Shown piece after piece: positions 1 to 11,008 of a stretch of 64,000 nucleotides of DNA (position 1 is the stretch's first letter; each line of letters begins with the position of its first letter). Origin of the DNA: Zea mays (lineage: Eukaryota > Streptophyta > Magnoliopsida > Poales > Poaceae); assembly GCF_902167145.1 (NCBI RefSeq), contig NC_050098.1:83058207-83122206 (forward strand), read 5' to 3'. Made by a program: the position numbers and the translations under genes. The notes under the pieces were generated by a model. The model made no database searches, had not been told where the DNA came from, and saw nothing but the letters and a program-made list of their open reading frames with translations.

Positions 1-531
1 ACCTTCTAGGGAACTTCGGCATAATAACATGACTTGAGACAAAGGGTTGCACCGACTTAAAGATGAAAAGACAGATCGGCCCATGATAATTTGTGTCTTG
101 ATTGTAATCGGTTGTGAAGGGTATAAATGTAAATTTACACAGGCTGTGCCCTATGCCTATAAATAGGTGAACAGTACCCCCGTACTGTTCACGCTGACTT
201 GTCCTCGCTCGTGCGTTACGCTTGTGCTCTCATCTTCTGTCAGGCCGAAGGTACAAATGTAATCTTATGTTATTTTTATTCATTCATGACTATATAATAA
301 AAGATATATTATGATAGCATATGATTATCGATGTTATTTCTCATGTTTCATATGCTTCGTCTGTCATTGACATATGTTGTGATTATGAAGGTACGTCCTT
401 CATAACCTTTGTCCAAAGATCGTTATATCCTTAGGGAAATAATGCTTCGAAGGACGAAGGGCATTAACCATTAACCTATTTTTGTGTTGCCTTGTTCTTA
501 ATTCATACCATTTGAGAACAAGTCCCCAACA
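1..531 (+). repeat. 5' LTR of element A (partial)
   Basis: It matches 16576-17106 without net indels and ends in CCCCAACA directly before a TGGCGCC primer-binding site. It contains a TATA box at 158-164, followed at once by the perfect palindrome at 167-192. The first 81 bp are outside the window. Confidence 0.92.
158..192 (+). promoter_or_regulatory. LTR core promoter of A: TATA box plus abutting palindrome
   Basis: TATAAAT at 158-164 is followed at 167-192 by an 11-bp inverted repeat (GTGAACAGTAC and GTACTGTTCAC) around CCCC. The palindrome spans the stretch where the transcription start is expected. The same TATA-plus-palindrome module recurs in the LTRs of B1, B2, B3 and D. Confidence 0.75.
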
Positions 532-532
532 T

Positions 533-550
533 TGGCGCCCACCTCCGGTG
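533..550 (+). other. Primer-binding site of A
   Basis: TGGCGCCCACCTCCGGTG lies one base after the 5' LTR. The same 18 bases recur beside the 5' LTRs of B1 and B2. I do not assign the tRNA. Confidence 0.8.
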
Positions 551-699
551 AACTCACTTCCACTTTTGAGCTGATGGCTTCATTCAGCAACCAAGCCGAA
601 GCATCTTAGGCTACGAAGCTGGTGCTTCCAATTACATGCAGCTCAGGTTCAGAGCCGGCTAACAAGAAGCAAAAGAAGGAAGCACAGAGAAGGGTACAA

Positions 700-3402
700 C
701 ATGTTGGGGTGCAGGGACCCTTCATCAAGTCAAAATGGTCCCACATCCCAATCACCTTCTCCCAGGAGGACCTTTAGCTCAAAGATTACCCTCATAATGA
801 TGCTATGGTCATATCTTGTGTCATCAAGGGATTTCTGGTCCATAATGTTCTAGTTGATACAGGCAGTGTAGTGGATATCATATTTGCTAAGGCCTTCAGA
901 CAGAGGCAAGAACCAAAGGATAAGATTCATGATGCTACACATCATCTATGTGGCTTCGGAGGAAGGCAGATTGTAACACTCGGCAAAATCACAATGCTAG
1001 TGACCTTTGGCTTTGTTCATAACACAAGGACTGAACAGGTTGTCTTTGACATTGTTAACATGGAATATCCATATAATGCAATCATTGGTCGAGAGACACT
1101 TAATGCTTTCGAAGCAATACTTCATCCAGCATATCTATGCATGAAGATACCTTTGAAACAAGGGCCCATTGCTGTTCATGGGAGCCAAGAAGCTGCCAGG
1201 AAGGCCGAAGGAAACTGGATAGATTCAAAGGCAATCCATAACATAGATGGAGCTAAAGCCTCTGAGCAGTATAGATACAAAAGAGAGAAGGCTGCTTTGG
1301 CGGATCAGCCGAAGCCTATGCTTCTATGTGAAGATATAGCAGAACAAAAGGTACTACTGGGGTCTTAGTTATCTGAAGAGCAGGAAAAGAATTTGCTAAG
1401 ATTTCTATTCAACAACAAAGATGTCTTTGCTTGGTCAGCCAATGATCTTTGCGGTGTCAACAGAGATGTCATTGAGCATTCACTCAAAGTGGATCCATCT
1501 TTTAGGCCAAAAAAACAAAGGCTTCGGAAAATGTCTAATGACAAAGCTGAAGGTGCTCGGAACAATGTGAAAAGGCTTCTTAGCGCTGGCGTTATTAGAG
1601 AGGTGAAATACCCAGAGTGGCTAGCCAACACTGTTATGGTGAAGAAGGCCAACGGTAAATGGAGAATGTGCATTGATTTTACAGATCTTAACAAGGCTTG
1701 TACAAAGGATGAGTTCCCATTGCCAAGAATAGATTCTCTAGTAGATGTAGCAGCTTTTTCAGAGCTCATGAGTCTACTAGATTGTTACTCAGGCTACCAC
1801 CAAATCTGGATGAAGAAGGAAGATGAGCCGAAGACTAGCTTCATAACTCCTAGTGGCACATATTGCTATCTTCGGATGCCTAAGGGGCTTAAGAATGCTG
1901 GAGAAAGCTTCAGCAGAATGACAGTCAGAGTCCTTCATTCTCATATAGGCAGGAATGTGCTGACCTATGTTGATGATATCATAGTTAAAAGCACAAAGCA
2001 AGAAAATCACATTGCTGATTTGCAAGAGACATTTGCCAATTTTAGGCAAGCTGGTTTAAAGTTAAATCCAGAAAAATGTGTTTGTGGGGTAAAGAAGGGC
2101 AAGTTCCTTGGCTGTCTAGTATCAACGAAGGGAATTGAAGCTAACCCAAGCAAGATTGAAGCTATCCTTCGGATGGAACCGCTAAGTACAAAGAAAGGGG
2201 CTCAACGGCTGGCAGGTAGATTAGCATCATTAAACAGATTCATATCCAGATCAGCAGAAAGAAATCTGCCATTCTTTGAAATACTGAAGTCAGCCGAAGT
2301 CTTTCAATGGGGCCCAGCTCAGCAAAAAGCCTTCGAAGAGTTGAAACAATATTTAATTGATTTAACAACATTAACTCCACCTTCGCCAGGGGCTCCATTG
2401 CTCTTATATGTTGCAGCTTCGCATTCTGCAGTAAGTGCGGCACTTGTACAGGAGAAGCTTGATGGCCAAGTCAAAAAGCAAGCTCCAGTGTACTTCGTCT
2501 CTGAAGTTCTAAGTCTGTCAAATAAAAATTATACAGAATTGGAGAAGGTGCTATATGTTGTGTTAATGGCCTCCAAAAAGCTTTGGCATTACTTTCAAGC
2601 ATATCGCATAATTGTTCCTTCGTCACAACCTCTGAACGATATTATGAGGAACAGAGAAGCTACTGGAAGAATTGGGAAATGGGCTGCAGAACTTAATGAA
2701 TTCACCATTGACTATGTGCATAGATCCTCAATTCAGTCCCAGGCGTTAGCAGACTTCATCGCTAATTGGACGCCAGGGGCTCACGAAGAAGAAATAAACA
2801 AAGACGTCGAAGCTTGGACAATGTTCTGCGACGGTTCTTGGGGAACCTTTGGTGCAGGAGCGGATGCAGTCCTAGTGGCACCTTCAAAGGTCAAAACATG
2901 TTATGCAGCCAAGCTTGACTTCAGTTGCACAAATAATATTGCTGAGTACGAAGCACTTCTGTTGGGGCTTCGGAAGTTAAGGGCAATGGGAATAAGAAGG
3001 GCCATCCTAAAAACTGATTCCCAAGTCATTTCTGGCCATGTAGATAAAGTAGAAAGGCAAGAGATCCGATGCTTGAAAAATATCTAGATACAGTTCGAAG
3101 GTTGGAGGCTTCTTTCGAAGGTTTTTCTGTCAAGAATATTCCAAGAGGTGAAATGAGCATGCATATTTGCTAGCCAAATCGGTGGCTCAGGGGCTCCCTC
3201 TACCTTCAGAAGTATTTTTTGAAACAATAAAGGCACCTTCGGTTGAACTCATGGAGAGGGCAGTACTTGTTATTTCTCCAGTACATAGTGAAGATTGGAG
3301 AATTGAAATTATATCTTTCCTCCAAGGTAATTGTCTTTCAGATGATGAAGCTTACAATAAGAGAATGGAAGAAAGGACAAGACCGTATGTGATAATAGAA
3401 GG
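700..3402 (+). pseudogene. pol: pol of A, part 1: protease, reverse transcriptase, dual RNase H (broken)
   Basis: The aspartic protease motif DTGS is at 856-867. RT carries the first catalytic Asp (motif LDCYSGYHQ, codon 1780-1782) and YVDD at 1966-1977. A gypsy-type RNase H-like region follows at about 2395-2790; its expected first Asp is missing, in the stretch LLLYVAAS. A second RNase H at about 2815-3070 keeps D (FCDGS, 2830-2832), E (AEYEALL) and D (KTDSQ). This tandem arrangement is typical of the Tat lineage. Breaks: in-frame TAG at 775-777 upstream of the protease, TAG at 1366-1368 between protease and RT, a one-base frameshift near 3080 leading to a stop at 3085-3087, and the B1 insertion after 3402. 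Sequence continues recognisably to 3402 in another frame. The coding capacity for a working polyprotein is lost. Confidence 0.9.
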
Positions 3403-4073
3403 TGTTGGGGACTTGTTCTCAAATGCTATGAGTTAAGAACAAGGCAACACAAAAAATGTTAAACGTTAAAGTCCTTCGTCCTTCGAAGCATTATTTCCCT
3501 TGAGGATATAATGATTTTCGGACGAAGGTTATGAAGGACATACCTTCATAAACACAACATATAATAATGAAGAAGAAAACATATGAAATGTAAAGGATAA
3601 CGTAAACAATTATATATTATTATCAACTCATTTCTATATTATTATTATGGAAAAAATAGAAATGATATCAAATTACAAATGTACCTTCGGCTTAAAAGAA
3701 GGTGAAAGTACAAGCGTGACGCAAAAGCAAATGCCAAGTCATCGTGAACAGTACGGGGGCACTGTTCACCTATTTATAGGCGCGGGATACAGCCCATGTA
3801 AAATTACACCCATGCCCTTTACATTTGGTAGTAATTCTATAGTAATCTACCGAGGTCTGAATGGCCTTTTTATCTTTAAGTCGGTTTCCTTTTCTGCTAT
3901 CACGCCGAAGCTTTCCTGCTCACAGCTTCGGCGCTGTATCAACCTTCATATTCTTTGGGCTTCTCCCACTGTGGTGCCGATTCGAGTCCGAAGGTACCTG
4001 TTCACACATTATACTCCAGAAACATTGTTAAATCATGTTTTTGAGGACCTTCGGAAGCCGAAGGCCCCCAACA
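3403..4073 (-). repeat. 3' LTR of B1
   Basis: 671 bp, TG...CA termini. It is near identical to 10202-11003 once the 128-bp MITE and its 3-bp TSD in the latter are removed. It contains the inverted TATA and the palindrome at 3744-3769. The reverse complement of the family polypurine tract (GTAGCCCCTCGC) abuts it at 4074-4085. Confidence 0.95.
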
Positions 4074-4228
4074 GTAGCCCCTCGCAATATTAATTTGCTA
4101 GAATGATAAATTTAGATTGCGACATGGACAAAGGCCTTAAGCCGAAGGTCCGAAAAAACACCTTCCCTTTGCTAGAATAGCAACATTCACTGACAAGCGG
4201 GGTCTTCCAATTTTCAATGCACTGGGTG

Positions 4229-4236
4229 TATAAATA
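4229..4236 (+). promoter_or_regulatory. TATA box of the B1 antisense gene
   Basis: TATAAATA lies 145-152 bp upstream of the ATG at 4381 and about 155 bp inside the 3' LTR border. The same sequence and spacing is found in B2 (36413-36420) and a TATATAAATA in D (about 55399). It suggests a dedicated promoter independent of the LTR. Confidence 0.65.
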
Positions 4237-4380
4237 AGAGCATACCACGAGCTCATTTGATACACTTTCTTGCCATCTGCTCTTGCTTACTTAATTTTTA
4301 GCTCTTGGGCACCAACACTTGCTTGGCTTTTTAAGTTTTTAAGCTTCGGCTTTGAAGACACTTTTTTAGTATTTTCGAAG

Positions 4381-7300
4381 ATGTCTGAAGATAAAAAGGC
4401 TGTTGTCGAGATGAAGCTGAGTCTCTCTGAAGAGAAAAACCTGGGGTTTCTTGTAGCAATGTCGAAGACCAATACAGAAAAGATCACCAAAGAGATTTTA
4501 GAAGGTTTATCTGAAGATACTGATGACAGCGACAGTTATGATGTGGATAGTGGTGGTGAAGACTCCGAAGATCGCCCTTGGCGACCAAGCCATGCGGTTT
4601 TCGGCAAATCAAGTATTAAAGAAAGCCATCTTGCCAACATGAGGGGAAGATATTTCCGGGATTTGTCTATTGTAAGGGCTGACGAGGGAGAGAAGACTTG
4701 CCCAACTCCTAAAGAAAATGAAGTTGTAGTATTTCGAAGCTTCTTGAAAGCTGGACTACGATTTCCCCTGAGCCGCTTTGTTGTGGAGGTGCTGAAGATA
4801 TTTGAAATCCACCTTCACCAACTTATCCCCGAAGCGATCATAAGGATGAATATTTTCGTATGGGCTGTAAGGAGCCAAGGCTTGGAACCTGATGCAAAGA
4901 GCTTCTGCAATATACACGAATTGCTATACGAGACAAAACCCTGGGGTAAGGAACAATATCACAACAACTTTGGCTGCTATAGCTTCGGCTCTCGCTCTGG
5001 GTCAAGCTGCCCAGTGCCGACCTTTCGCAAGAGGTGGCCTGGCGACTGGATGACGGAATGGTTTTACGTGAAAAATGATTTGAACTCTCGAGAAGATATA
5101 AAGAAGATCATTATGCACCCCATCTGGCAAAGCTTCGGCCTGCGAAGGCCGAAGGTGGAAATGAACGAAGCAGCCGAAGAATGCCAGAGAGCCTTCGGAG
5201 TTGTTTGATCTTTTATTGGGATGAGGGATTTGACACAAGAACATATAGCCTTCAGAGTGTGGCCTCTTGCGGATAATTGGGAAATGCCGCAAGAAACTAT
5301 TAAAGAAACTGACGAAAGTGGGCTAGTCCGTCTGAAGTACACATTCAAGTATGGAGACAAATTCGTTGAACTAGATGATGATTGGTTAAAGAGCATTGAG
5401 ACTGTAAGTGATGAATTGCTTGGGGCATACTCGAAGGCCGAAGACACTGCATTGTCAGCGGCCTTCGGAGGCCGAAAAAGGAAAAGACTCAACCGGGTAT
5501 TTGATGCAATCGGGTTCGTCTACCCTGACTATCGTTATCCCATTCGAGGGCAGAAAAGAAAAGGCACAACTTCTGCAAAAGAAGAAGCTGCAGCTGCTCC
5601 TAGTGAGCCAGCACCGAAAAGAAAAAAGATAAAGGTCCTCACACATCGGCCACGCTATATTGAACCAGCCTCGCTGCCTGAGTTCACCGGAGAGACCTCT
5701 TCGGCCACCGAGGCTGAAGAGCCAACCTTGCTGCCAGAAGTCGCAGAACTGGCCGAAGCGCCAACAACAACAGAATTGGAGGAACCAAAGATTTTATTAC
5801 CAGAAACCAAAGAGATGGCCGAAGCGCCATCGACAGAAAAGATGGAAGAAGCAAAAGGATCAACTGAGGGATCAAAAATATCAGAAATTTTAAGTCCTTC
5901 AGTAGAAATTGAAGTAGCAAGAATTAAAAAGGGCCCAGCGGTGACTCCGAAAAGAAAAAGAATGGTCAATGTGCTAGATGTTCTGGAGATAATTAAGTCC
6001 TCAAGCACAACTCCGAAGAAGACTGTTGAAACTTCCGAAGCGGAAACTGAAATTTTTGATACTAAAGCTCCAAAGCAACAAACTGAGGCTGAAGCTGGGC
6101 CTTCAGAGCCCACGAAGGTAAAATCCTTGGAAACCGAGGAAGAAAAAATGACGGAGCCAATTCTTGTTGAAGAAATCAGTGCTGTTGCCCCCGAAGCATC
6201 CCCCAAAGTCCTTGATTATATTGTTCGACATGCTTCGGGGAAAAAGTTGTCTGAAAAAGAAAAGCAAGAGGCCCAGTTTACGCCCAAAAACTGAAATATC
6301 CAAAGGGAGCGTTGATATTCAACGGCAGCGGAGAAGAAGACTTCTTGTATTGTCTCCCTGACAGCAAGGAGATTTCTGTCTGTCGGGAGATGAACAAGAG
6401 CTTCAGATTCCCAACACTAGAAAACGGGCTCTCAGTGTTGTCGAAAAACGAGCTGGCCGACAGCTTGGCGTACAATAGCTTAAAGGTGCAAAAAATGAGG
6501 TCTTTGTATTTTTTCTTGAGACCAAAATTTTTCGTTTGCTTAAATTTATTGACGCACACACATTTTTCCTTGCAGGGCCTTATACTTAGCAATGCCCTCA
6601 GGGCCCAAAAAGATGCCGAAGACGAAGGGTGTGTTATGGCCCTGAGCAACCTTCGTTCCGAAGTAATTGAACTAAGGAACGAAGGTCTCGAAAAAGATAA
6701 AATATTACATTCATTGATAAATAGAATAAAAGAAGACGAAGCTACTTTTAAAGGTCAAGCTGAGGCTCAGAAGCGTGAAATTGAAGATCTTCGAAAACAA
6801 CTATCCAGAGCTAAAGAGGAACACATACTTGAAGAAACGAAGCGAGAACTTAGCGACCAATGGGAAAATCATTTAGAAGGAACTGTTGAAGAGCTTCGTT
6901 CGTCCAAGAAAAGATGCTATGACAAATCTATGGAGTGTGTTAAGAAAATGAAAGCTAGCTTCGCCAGCGTTGGCGCATTCTCGAGCGAAGAAAACTTTAC
7001 AAGAGGCAACCCTGAAGGTCCCATCGAATGGATTAATCACGAAGCTGAGGCCTTTGAGGAAATTTTAAATAGCCGCGGAGACATATGTGCTTTTTCAGGT
7101 GCCAGGGGAATTGCCACCATTTTGGAGAAAAAGGGCTGCGAGCATGTAAAGATTTTAGCGCAAACCGAAGCTACCTTGTCCTTCGAAGATACAAAAGATC
7201 CTTCAGCCGAAGCTAGCATGGTTGGTGGAAAATTTTTCACCGATGTCTGGGACAATGGTGGTCGAGAAATGGCCCGAGAAATTATCCAAAAAAGCGAAAA

Positions 7301-7598
7301 GGGCATCCATGATGCTAGAAAAGTAGCAGAGGCTGCTGAGAAAAGAGCAGAGCCCGAAGGGCAAATAGGTATTAACTAATGGTTTTTATTGGGTTGTAAT
7401 TTTTGATTTTAAACTTCGTTCGCAATTTGTAATAGCAATGTAGCCATATCCTGTCCTCCTTCAGATCCTACTAAAGCTTCTTCGGGCCCTCACCCGAAAG
7501 AAGACGACGAAATTAAAAAGATGGCTGAAGATATCATGGATCAAGTTGTTAATCGACTCCTGAACGAAGCTGCGGAAGTTGTACTTAGGGAAGACTAA
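4381..7598 (+). pseudogene. Antisense gene of B1 (type I, PF04195-like), nearly intact
   Basis: Exons by comparison with B2: 4381-6485, 6576-7368 and 7465-7598, with GT-AG introns of 90 and 96 bp. The protein starts MSEDKK, has an acidic Ser/Asp/Glu segment, then a region resembling the domain called Transposase_28 or putative gypsy-type transposon (motif VVVFRSFLKAGLRFPLS), basic clusters (RKRKRLNR, PKRKRM), a conserved LYCLPDSKE block, and a coiled coil in exon 2. Two lesions break it: an in-frame TGA at 5206-5208 where B2 has Cys, and a one-base frameshift shortly before 6294. Intron 1 is 90 bp without an in-frame stop, so exons 1 and 2 also read through unspliced. The function is unknown. 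The family name does not imply a transposase, and no DDE motif is visible. Confidence 0.82.
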
Positions 7599-8609
7599 GT
7601 GCTATTGTAAAAACTTCTGAAATGTAATATGTGTAATATCTTGTAACCCTGAATATAATATACTTGTTTTTTATGGTTCAATTCTTTACGATGCATGAAA
7701 TTTTACATACGTACCGTTTTTGAGTCTTTGACGAAAAAAAACACCTTCCCTTCTTTTCATGCTTCGTGAAGAAGAATTTTCATTTATCACAACAATACCC
7801 ATAGTGCTCTGATGAAGAATATCCAAGCTTCGTGAAAATATTTTCCGAAGCTACATTCCGAAGATCAATATTGTATCTCCTTGTGACTTAGCATGTTTTT
7901 CCCTTTTTCAAAGCATTCTTCCGAAGATCGATATTGTGTCCCCTTCTTGTGCCATATGCAGCATGATGTATGATGCTTATGCTATGCGAAATGATGTGAT
8001 GATGTTATGCTATGTAAAATGGTATTTATTCTGAAGATATACGCACATCTCCGCAATAAAACACATAATCTTTTTAAATCAGCGTTGACTTTTCGCTGTA
8101 AGCCTCCCTTAGGAGCTTCTTCGCCTTTTACTTCAGCGGAATCAGCCTTTATTTTTCGCTGTAAGCCTCCCTTAGGAGCTTCTTCGCCTTTTACTTCCGA
8201 CGGTATTCGTGTTGACTTTTCGCGCTTCGCCTTTTACTTAGGCGGTATCAGCATTTATTTTTCGCTGTAAGCTCTGCATTCCCTTTGGAACGACTTTGGA
8301 GCAGAAAACTTACACTGCGCTCCCTTTGGAACGGCTTTTTGTAACTTCAGCAAACTTACTCTGCGTTCCTTAGAACGACTTTTTGTTGCTTCGAAGGATT
8401 CATACCGTGCCTTTTAAAATAAATTTTTGATAATTCGAAGGTCCTCCTTGCTATCGCGAATCTTTAAGCTTCAACAACTTAAGCCTGTGGGGAAGATATA
8501 TTTTCCTTGTGGCAAACAATGAAACTATTACATGAGATTTAAAAAGTGTCCTTTATTACACAGAAAATAAAACTGAATGGAAAAGACTACTATCAAGGTA
8601 GGATATTTG
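7599..8609. repeat. B1 spacer: antisense-gene 3' end, conserved motif, tandem repeats
   Basis: Downstream of the antisense stop there are TTGTAA and TAATATA tracts (7625-7670) that suit a plant poly(A) region. Then comes the motif CGAAAAAAAACACCTTCCC at 7732-7750, a near copy of 4151-4167 in front of the same gene. From 8094 to about 8345 there are degenerate repeats of about 60-80 bp built on CGCTGTAAGCCTCCCTTAGG and CTTCTTCGCCTTTTACTT. The remainder up to the gag stop holds nothing I can name. Confidence 0.7.
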
Positions 8610-10127
8610 TCAATAAATGTGCTTCGACTCTGGCACAGTGCTATTGACTGTGCGAGCTTCGGATTGTTCTCTGAAGTCCCTTTGTTGTTGAGCATATTGG
8701 CCCCCTTCTGGCTGCTGGCCTTGTTGCATCGGTGGTGGAGGCGGAGGCTGTTGCCAGGAAGCTTGAGGTTGACTCGCCGAAGCAACAGAAACTGCAGGGT
8801 GGTTGCCTACATATTCTGAGATATAAGGCGAATGATACGAAGCAGTGTGCATGATCTGCTTCGGCTGACCCTGTTGTGCTGCAGCTTCGGCTATCTCCTT
8901 TTGCTTCTGGATGGTAACATGGCACATCCTGGTGGTATGACCCTTGTTTTCACCACAGAACAAGCAAAATATTCTCCTTGGTTGATCTCCAAATCTTCCG
9001 CCGAAGCCCCTGGCGCCTCTGCCTCTTGGAGCTGGCGGCCGGAAGGAGCTTTGCTGTTGCCCCGAAGCCTGTGAGGAGCACTATGGCCTTTGCTGCTGAC
9101 TCCCCTTATCATCATTCTGAGTAGAGTTGTGAATTGACCTAACGTGCCTCGGATAAAATCTTCCTCCGAAGCCCCTAGTCATTTCGGAAAACCTGAAAGC
9201 CTCCTCCCTTCTTTGACGAAAATCATTGTCGGCACGAATATACTCGTCCATCTTCTGGAGCAGCTTCTCCAAAGTTTGAGGAGGCTTCCTAGCAAAGTAC
9301 TGAGCTGAAGGTCCTGGCCGAAGTCCCTTGATCATGGCCTCAATGACAATTTCGTTGGGCACTGTTGGTGCCTGTGCCCTCAAACGCAAGAACCTCCGGA
9401 CATACGCCTGAAGGTATTCTTCGTGATCCTGGGTGCACTGGAATAGAGCTTGAGCAGTGACCGGCTTCGTCTGAAACCCTTGGAAGCTGGTTAACAACAT
9501 GTCCTTCAGCTTTTGCCATGAAGTGATCGTTCCTGGTCGAAGGGAGGAATACCAGGTTTGAGCAACACTCCTGACAGCCATAACAAAAGATTTTGCAATG
9601 ACTGCAGTATTGCCACCATACGAAGATACTGTTGCTTCGTAGCTCATCAAAAACTGCTTCGGGTCTGAATGGCCGTCGAATATAGGAAGCTGAGGCGGCT
9701 TGTAGGACGGAGGCCAAGGTGTAGCCTGCAGCTCAGCAGACAGAGGAGAAGCATCATCAAAAGCAAAATTTCCATGGTGGAAATTCTCATACCAGTCATC
9801 TTCGTTGAAGAAATCCTCCTGATGAAGGTCTTTATGCTGAGGCCTTCAGTTCTGCTCATCCTGAGTAAGATGACGAACTTCTTTAGAGGCTTCGTCTATC
9901 TGCCTTTGCAGTTCAGCTAGCCTGGCCATCTTTTCTTTCTTCCTCTGCACCTGTTGATGAAGCATCTCCATGTCTCTGATTTCTTGGTCTAGCTCATCCT
10001 CTGGCGGTGTCGGGCTGACAGCCTTCCTCTTCTGGCTTCAGGCCTCCCGAAGGGAGAGAGTCTCCTGATTGGGGTCCAGCGGTTGCAGAGCTGCAGCCCC
10101 AGTTGCTGAAGCTTTCTTCGGCGCCAT
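8610..10127 (-). pseudogene. gag: gag of B1 (broken)
   Basis: ATG at 10127-10125 on the - strand. It aligns along its whole length with the intact 503-codon gag of B2, including the Retrotrans_gag core (WYSSLRPGTITSWQKLKD) and a zinc knuckle CLFCGENKGHTTRMC. Visible breaks are TGA at 10040-10038 (CGA in B2, a CpG-type change), a TGA near 9847, and TAG at 9083-9081. After these the frame stays open to TGA at 8612-8610. It shares no overlap with the antisense gene, from which it is separated by the repeat spacer. Confidence 0.88.
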
Positions 10128-10182
10128 AGCGAAGGTTTATGATTGCCGAAGGTGTTCAAAACTCAAAGAGTGGAAGTGAGTT

Positions 10183-10200
10183 CACCGGAGGTGGGCGCCA
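10183..10200 (-). other. Primer-binding site of B1
   Basis: On the - strand TGGCGCCCACCTCCGGTG, one base from the 5' LTR. It is identical to the PBS of A and B2, so all use the same primer tRNA. Confidence 0.8.
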
Positions 10201-10201
10201 A

Positions 10202-11003
10202 TGTTGGGGACTTGTTCTCAAATGCTATGAGTTAAGAACAAGGCAACACAAAAAATGTTAAACGTTAAAGTCCTTCGTCCTTCGAAGCATTATTTCCCTT
10301 GAGGATATAATGATTTTCGGACGAAGGTTATGAAGGACATACCTTCATAAACACAACATATAATAATGAAGAAGAAAACATATGAAATGTAAAGGATAAC
10401 GTAAACAATTATGGGCCTGTTTGGTTTGATGGCTAACTTGACACACTTTGCCTAACTTTTGTGCCTAAGGTTAGTTCTTCAATTCGAACGACTAACCTTA
10501 GGCAAAGTGTGGCATATTTAGGCACGAACCAAATAGCCCCTATATATTATTATCAACTCATTTCTATATTATTATTATGGAAAAAATAGAAATGATATCA
10601 AATTACAAATGTACCTTCGGCTTAAAAGAAGGTGAAAGTACAAGCGTGACGCAAAAGCAAATGCCAAGTCATCGTGAACAGTACGGGGGCACTGTTCACC
10701 TATTTATAGGCGCGGGATACAGCCCATGTAAAATTACACCCATGCCCTTTACATTTGGTAGTAATTCTATAGTAATCTACCGAGGTCTGAATGGCCTTTT
10801 TATCTTTAAGTCGGTTTCCTTTTCTGCTATCACGCCGAAGCTTTCCTGCTCACAGCTTCGGCGCTGTATCAACCTTCGTATTCTTTGGGCTTCTCCCACT
10901 GTGGTGCCGATTCGAGTCCGAAGGTACCTGTTCACACATTATACTCTAGAAACATTGTTAAATCATGTTTTTGAGGACCTTCGGAAGCCGAAGGCCCCCA
11001 ACA
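10202..11003 (-). repeat. 5' LTR of B1 (with MITE)
   Basis: 802 bp = 671 bp LTR + 128 bp MITE + 3 bp TSD. The promoter on the - strand is TATAAATA at 10708-10701, followed by the palindrome at 10699-10674. Differences from the 3' LTR are limited to two substitutions, near 10878 and 10947. Confidence 0.93.
10413..10540. mobile_element. Tourist-like MITE in the B1 5' LTR
   Basis: 128 bp, absent from the sister LTR. Ends are GGGCCTGTTTGGTT and AACCAAATAGCCCC (imperfect terminal inverted repeats), flanked by a 3-bp TAT duplication. Inner inverted repeats CACACTTTGCCTAA and TTAGGCAAAGTGTG make a hairpin-capable body. A 3-bp TSD and these ends suit the PIF/Harbinger (Tourist) type, although TAT is not the usual TWA. 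No coding capacity. Confidence 0.85.
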
Positions 11004-11008
11004 GAAGG

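Larger units (their letters stand above)
3403..11003 (-). mobile_element. Element B1: gag-only Grande-like retrotransposon with antisense gene
   Basis: The element runs from TGTTGGGG to CCCCCAACA with the 5-bp TSD GAAGG at 3398-3402 and 11004-11008. The PBS is beside the right LTR and the polypurine tract beside the left, so the retroelement reads on the - strand. Order in element sense: 5' LTR 11003-10202, PBS, gag 10127-8610, repeat spacer, gene in opposite orientation 7598-4381, polypurine tract, 3' LTR 4073-3403. There is no pol anywhere. Excluding a MITE in the 5' LTR, I count two LTR differences in 671 bp, so it is recent. It splits the pol of A between RNase H and integrase. Confidence 0.95.

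Noticed and set aside
3647..4093. 148-codon frame (and its copy near 10577, and 125-129 codon frames in the B2 LTRs) as genes
   Set aside because: They lie within LTRs, antisense to the LTR promoter, and span LTR borders.
4270..4380. Upstream extension of the B1 antisense ORF to 4270
   Set aside because: The extension starts at TTG, is within the presumed 5' leader, and is not family-like. The ATG at 4381 matches the B2 start.
10965..11008. N-terminal extension of the integrase frame
   Set aside because: These codons belong to the B1 LTR and the target-site duplication; the frame is open across the junction by chance.
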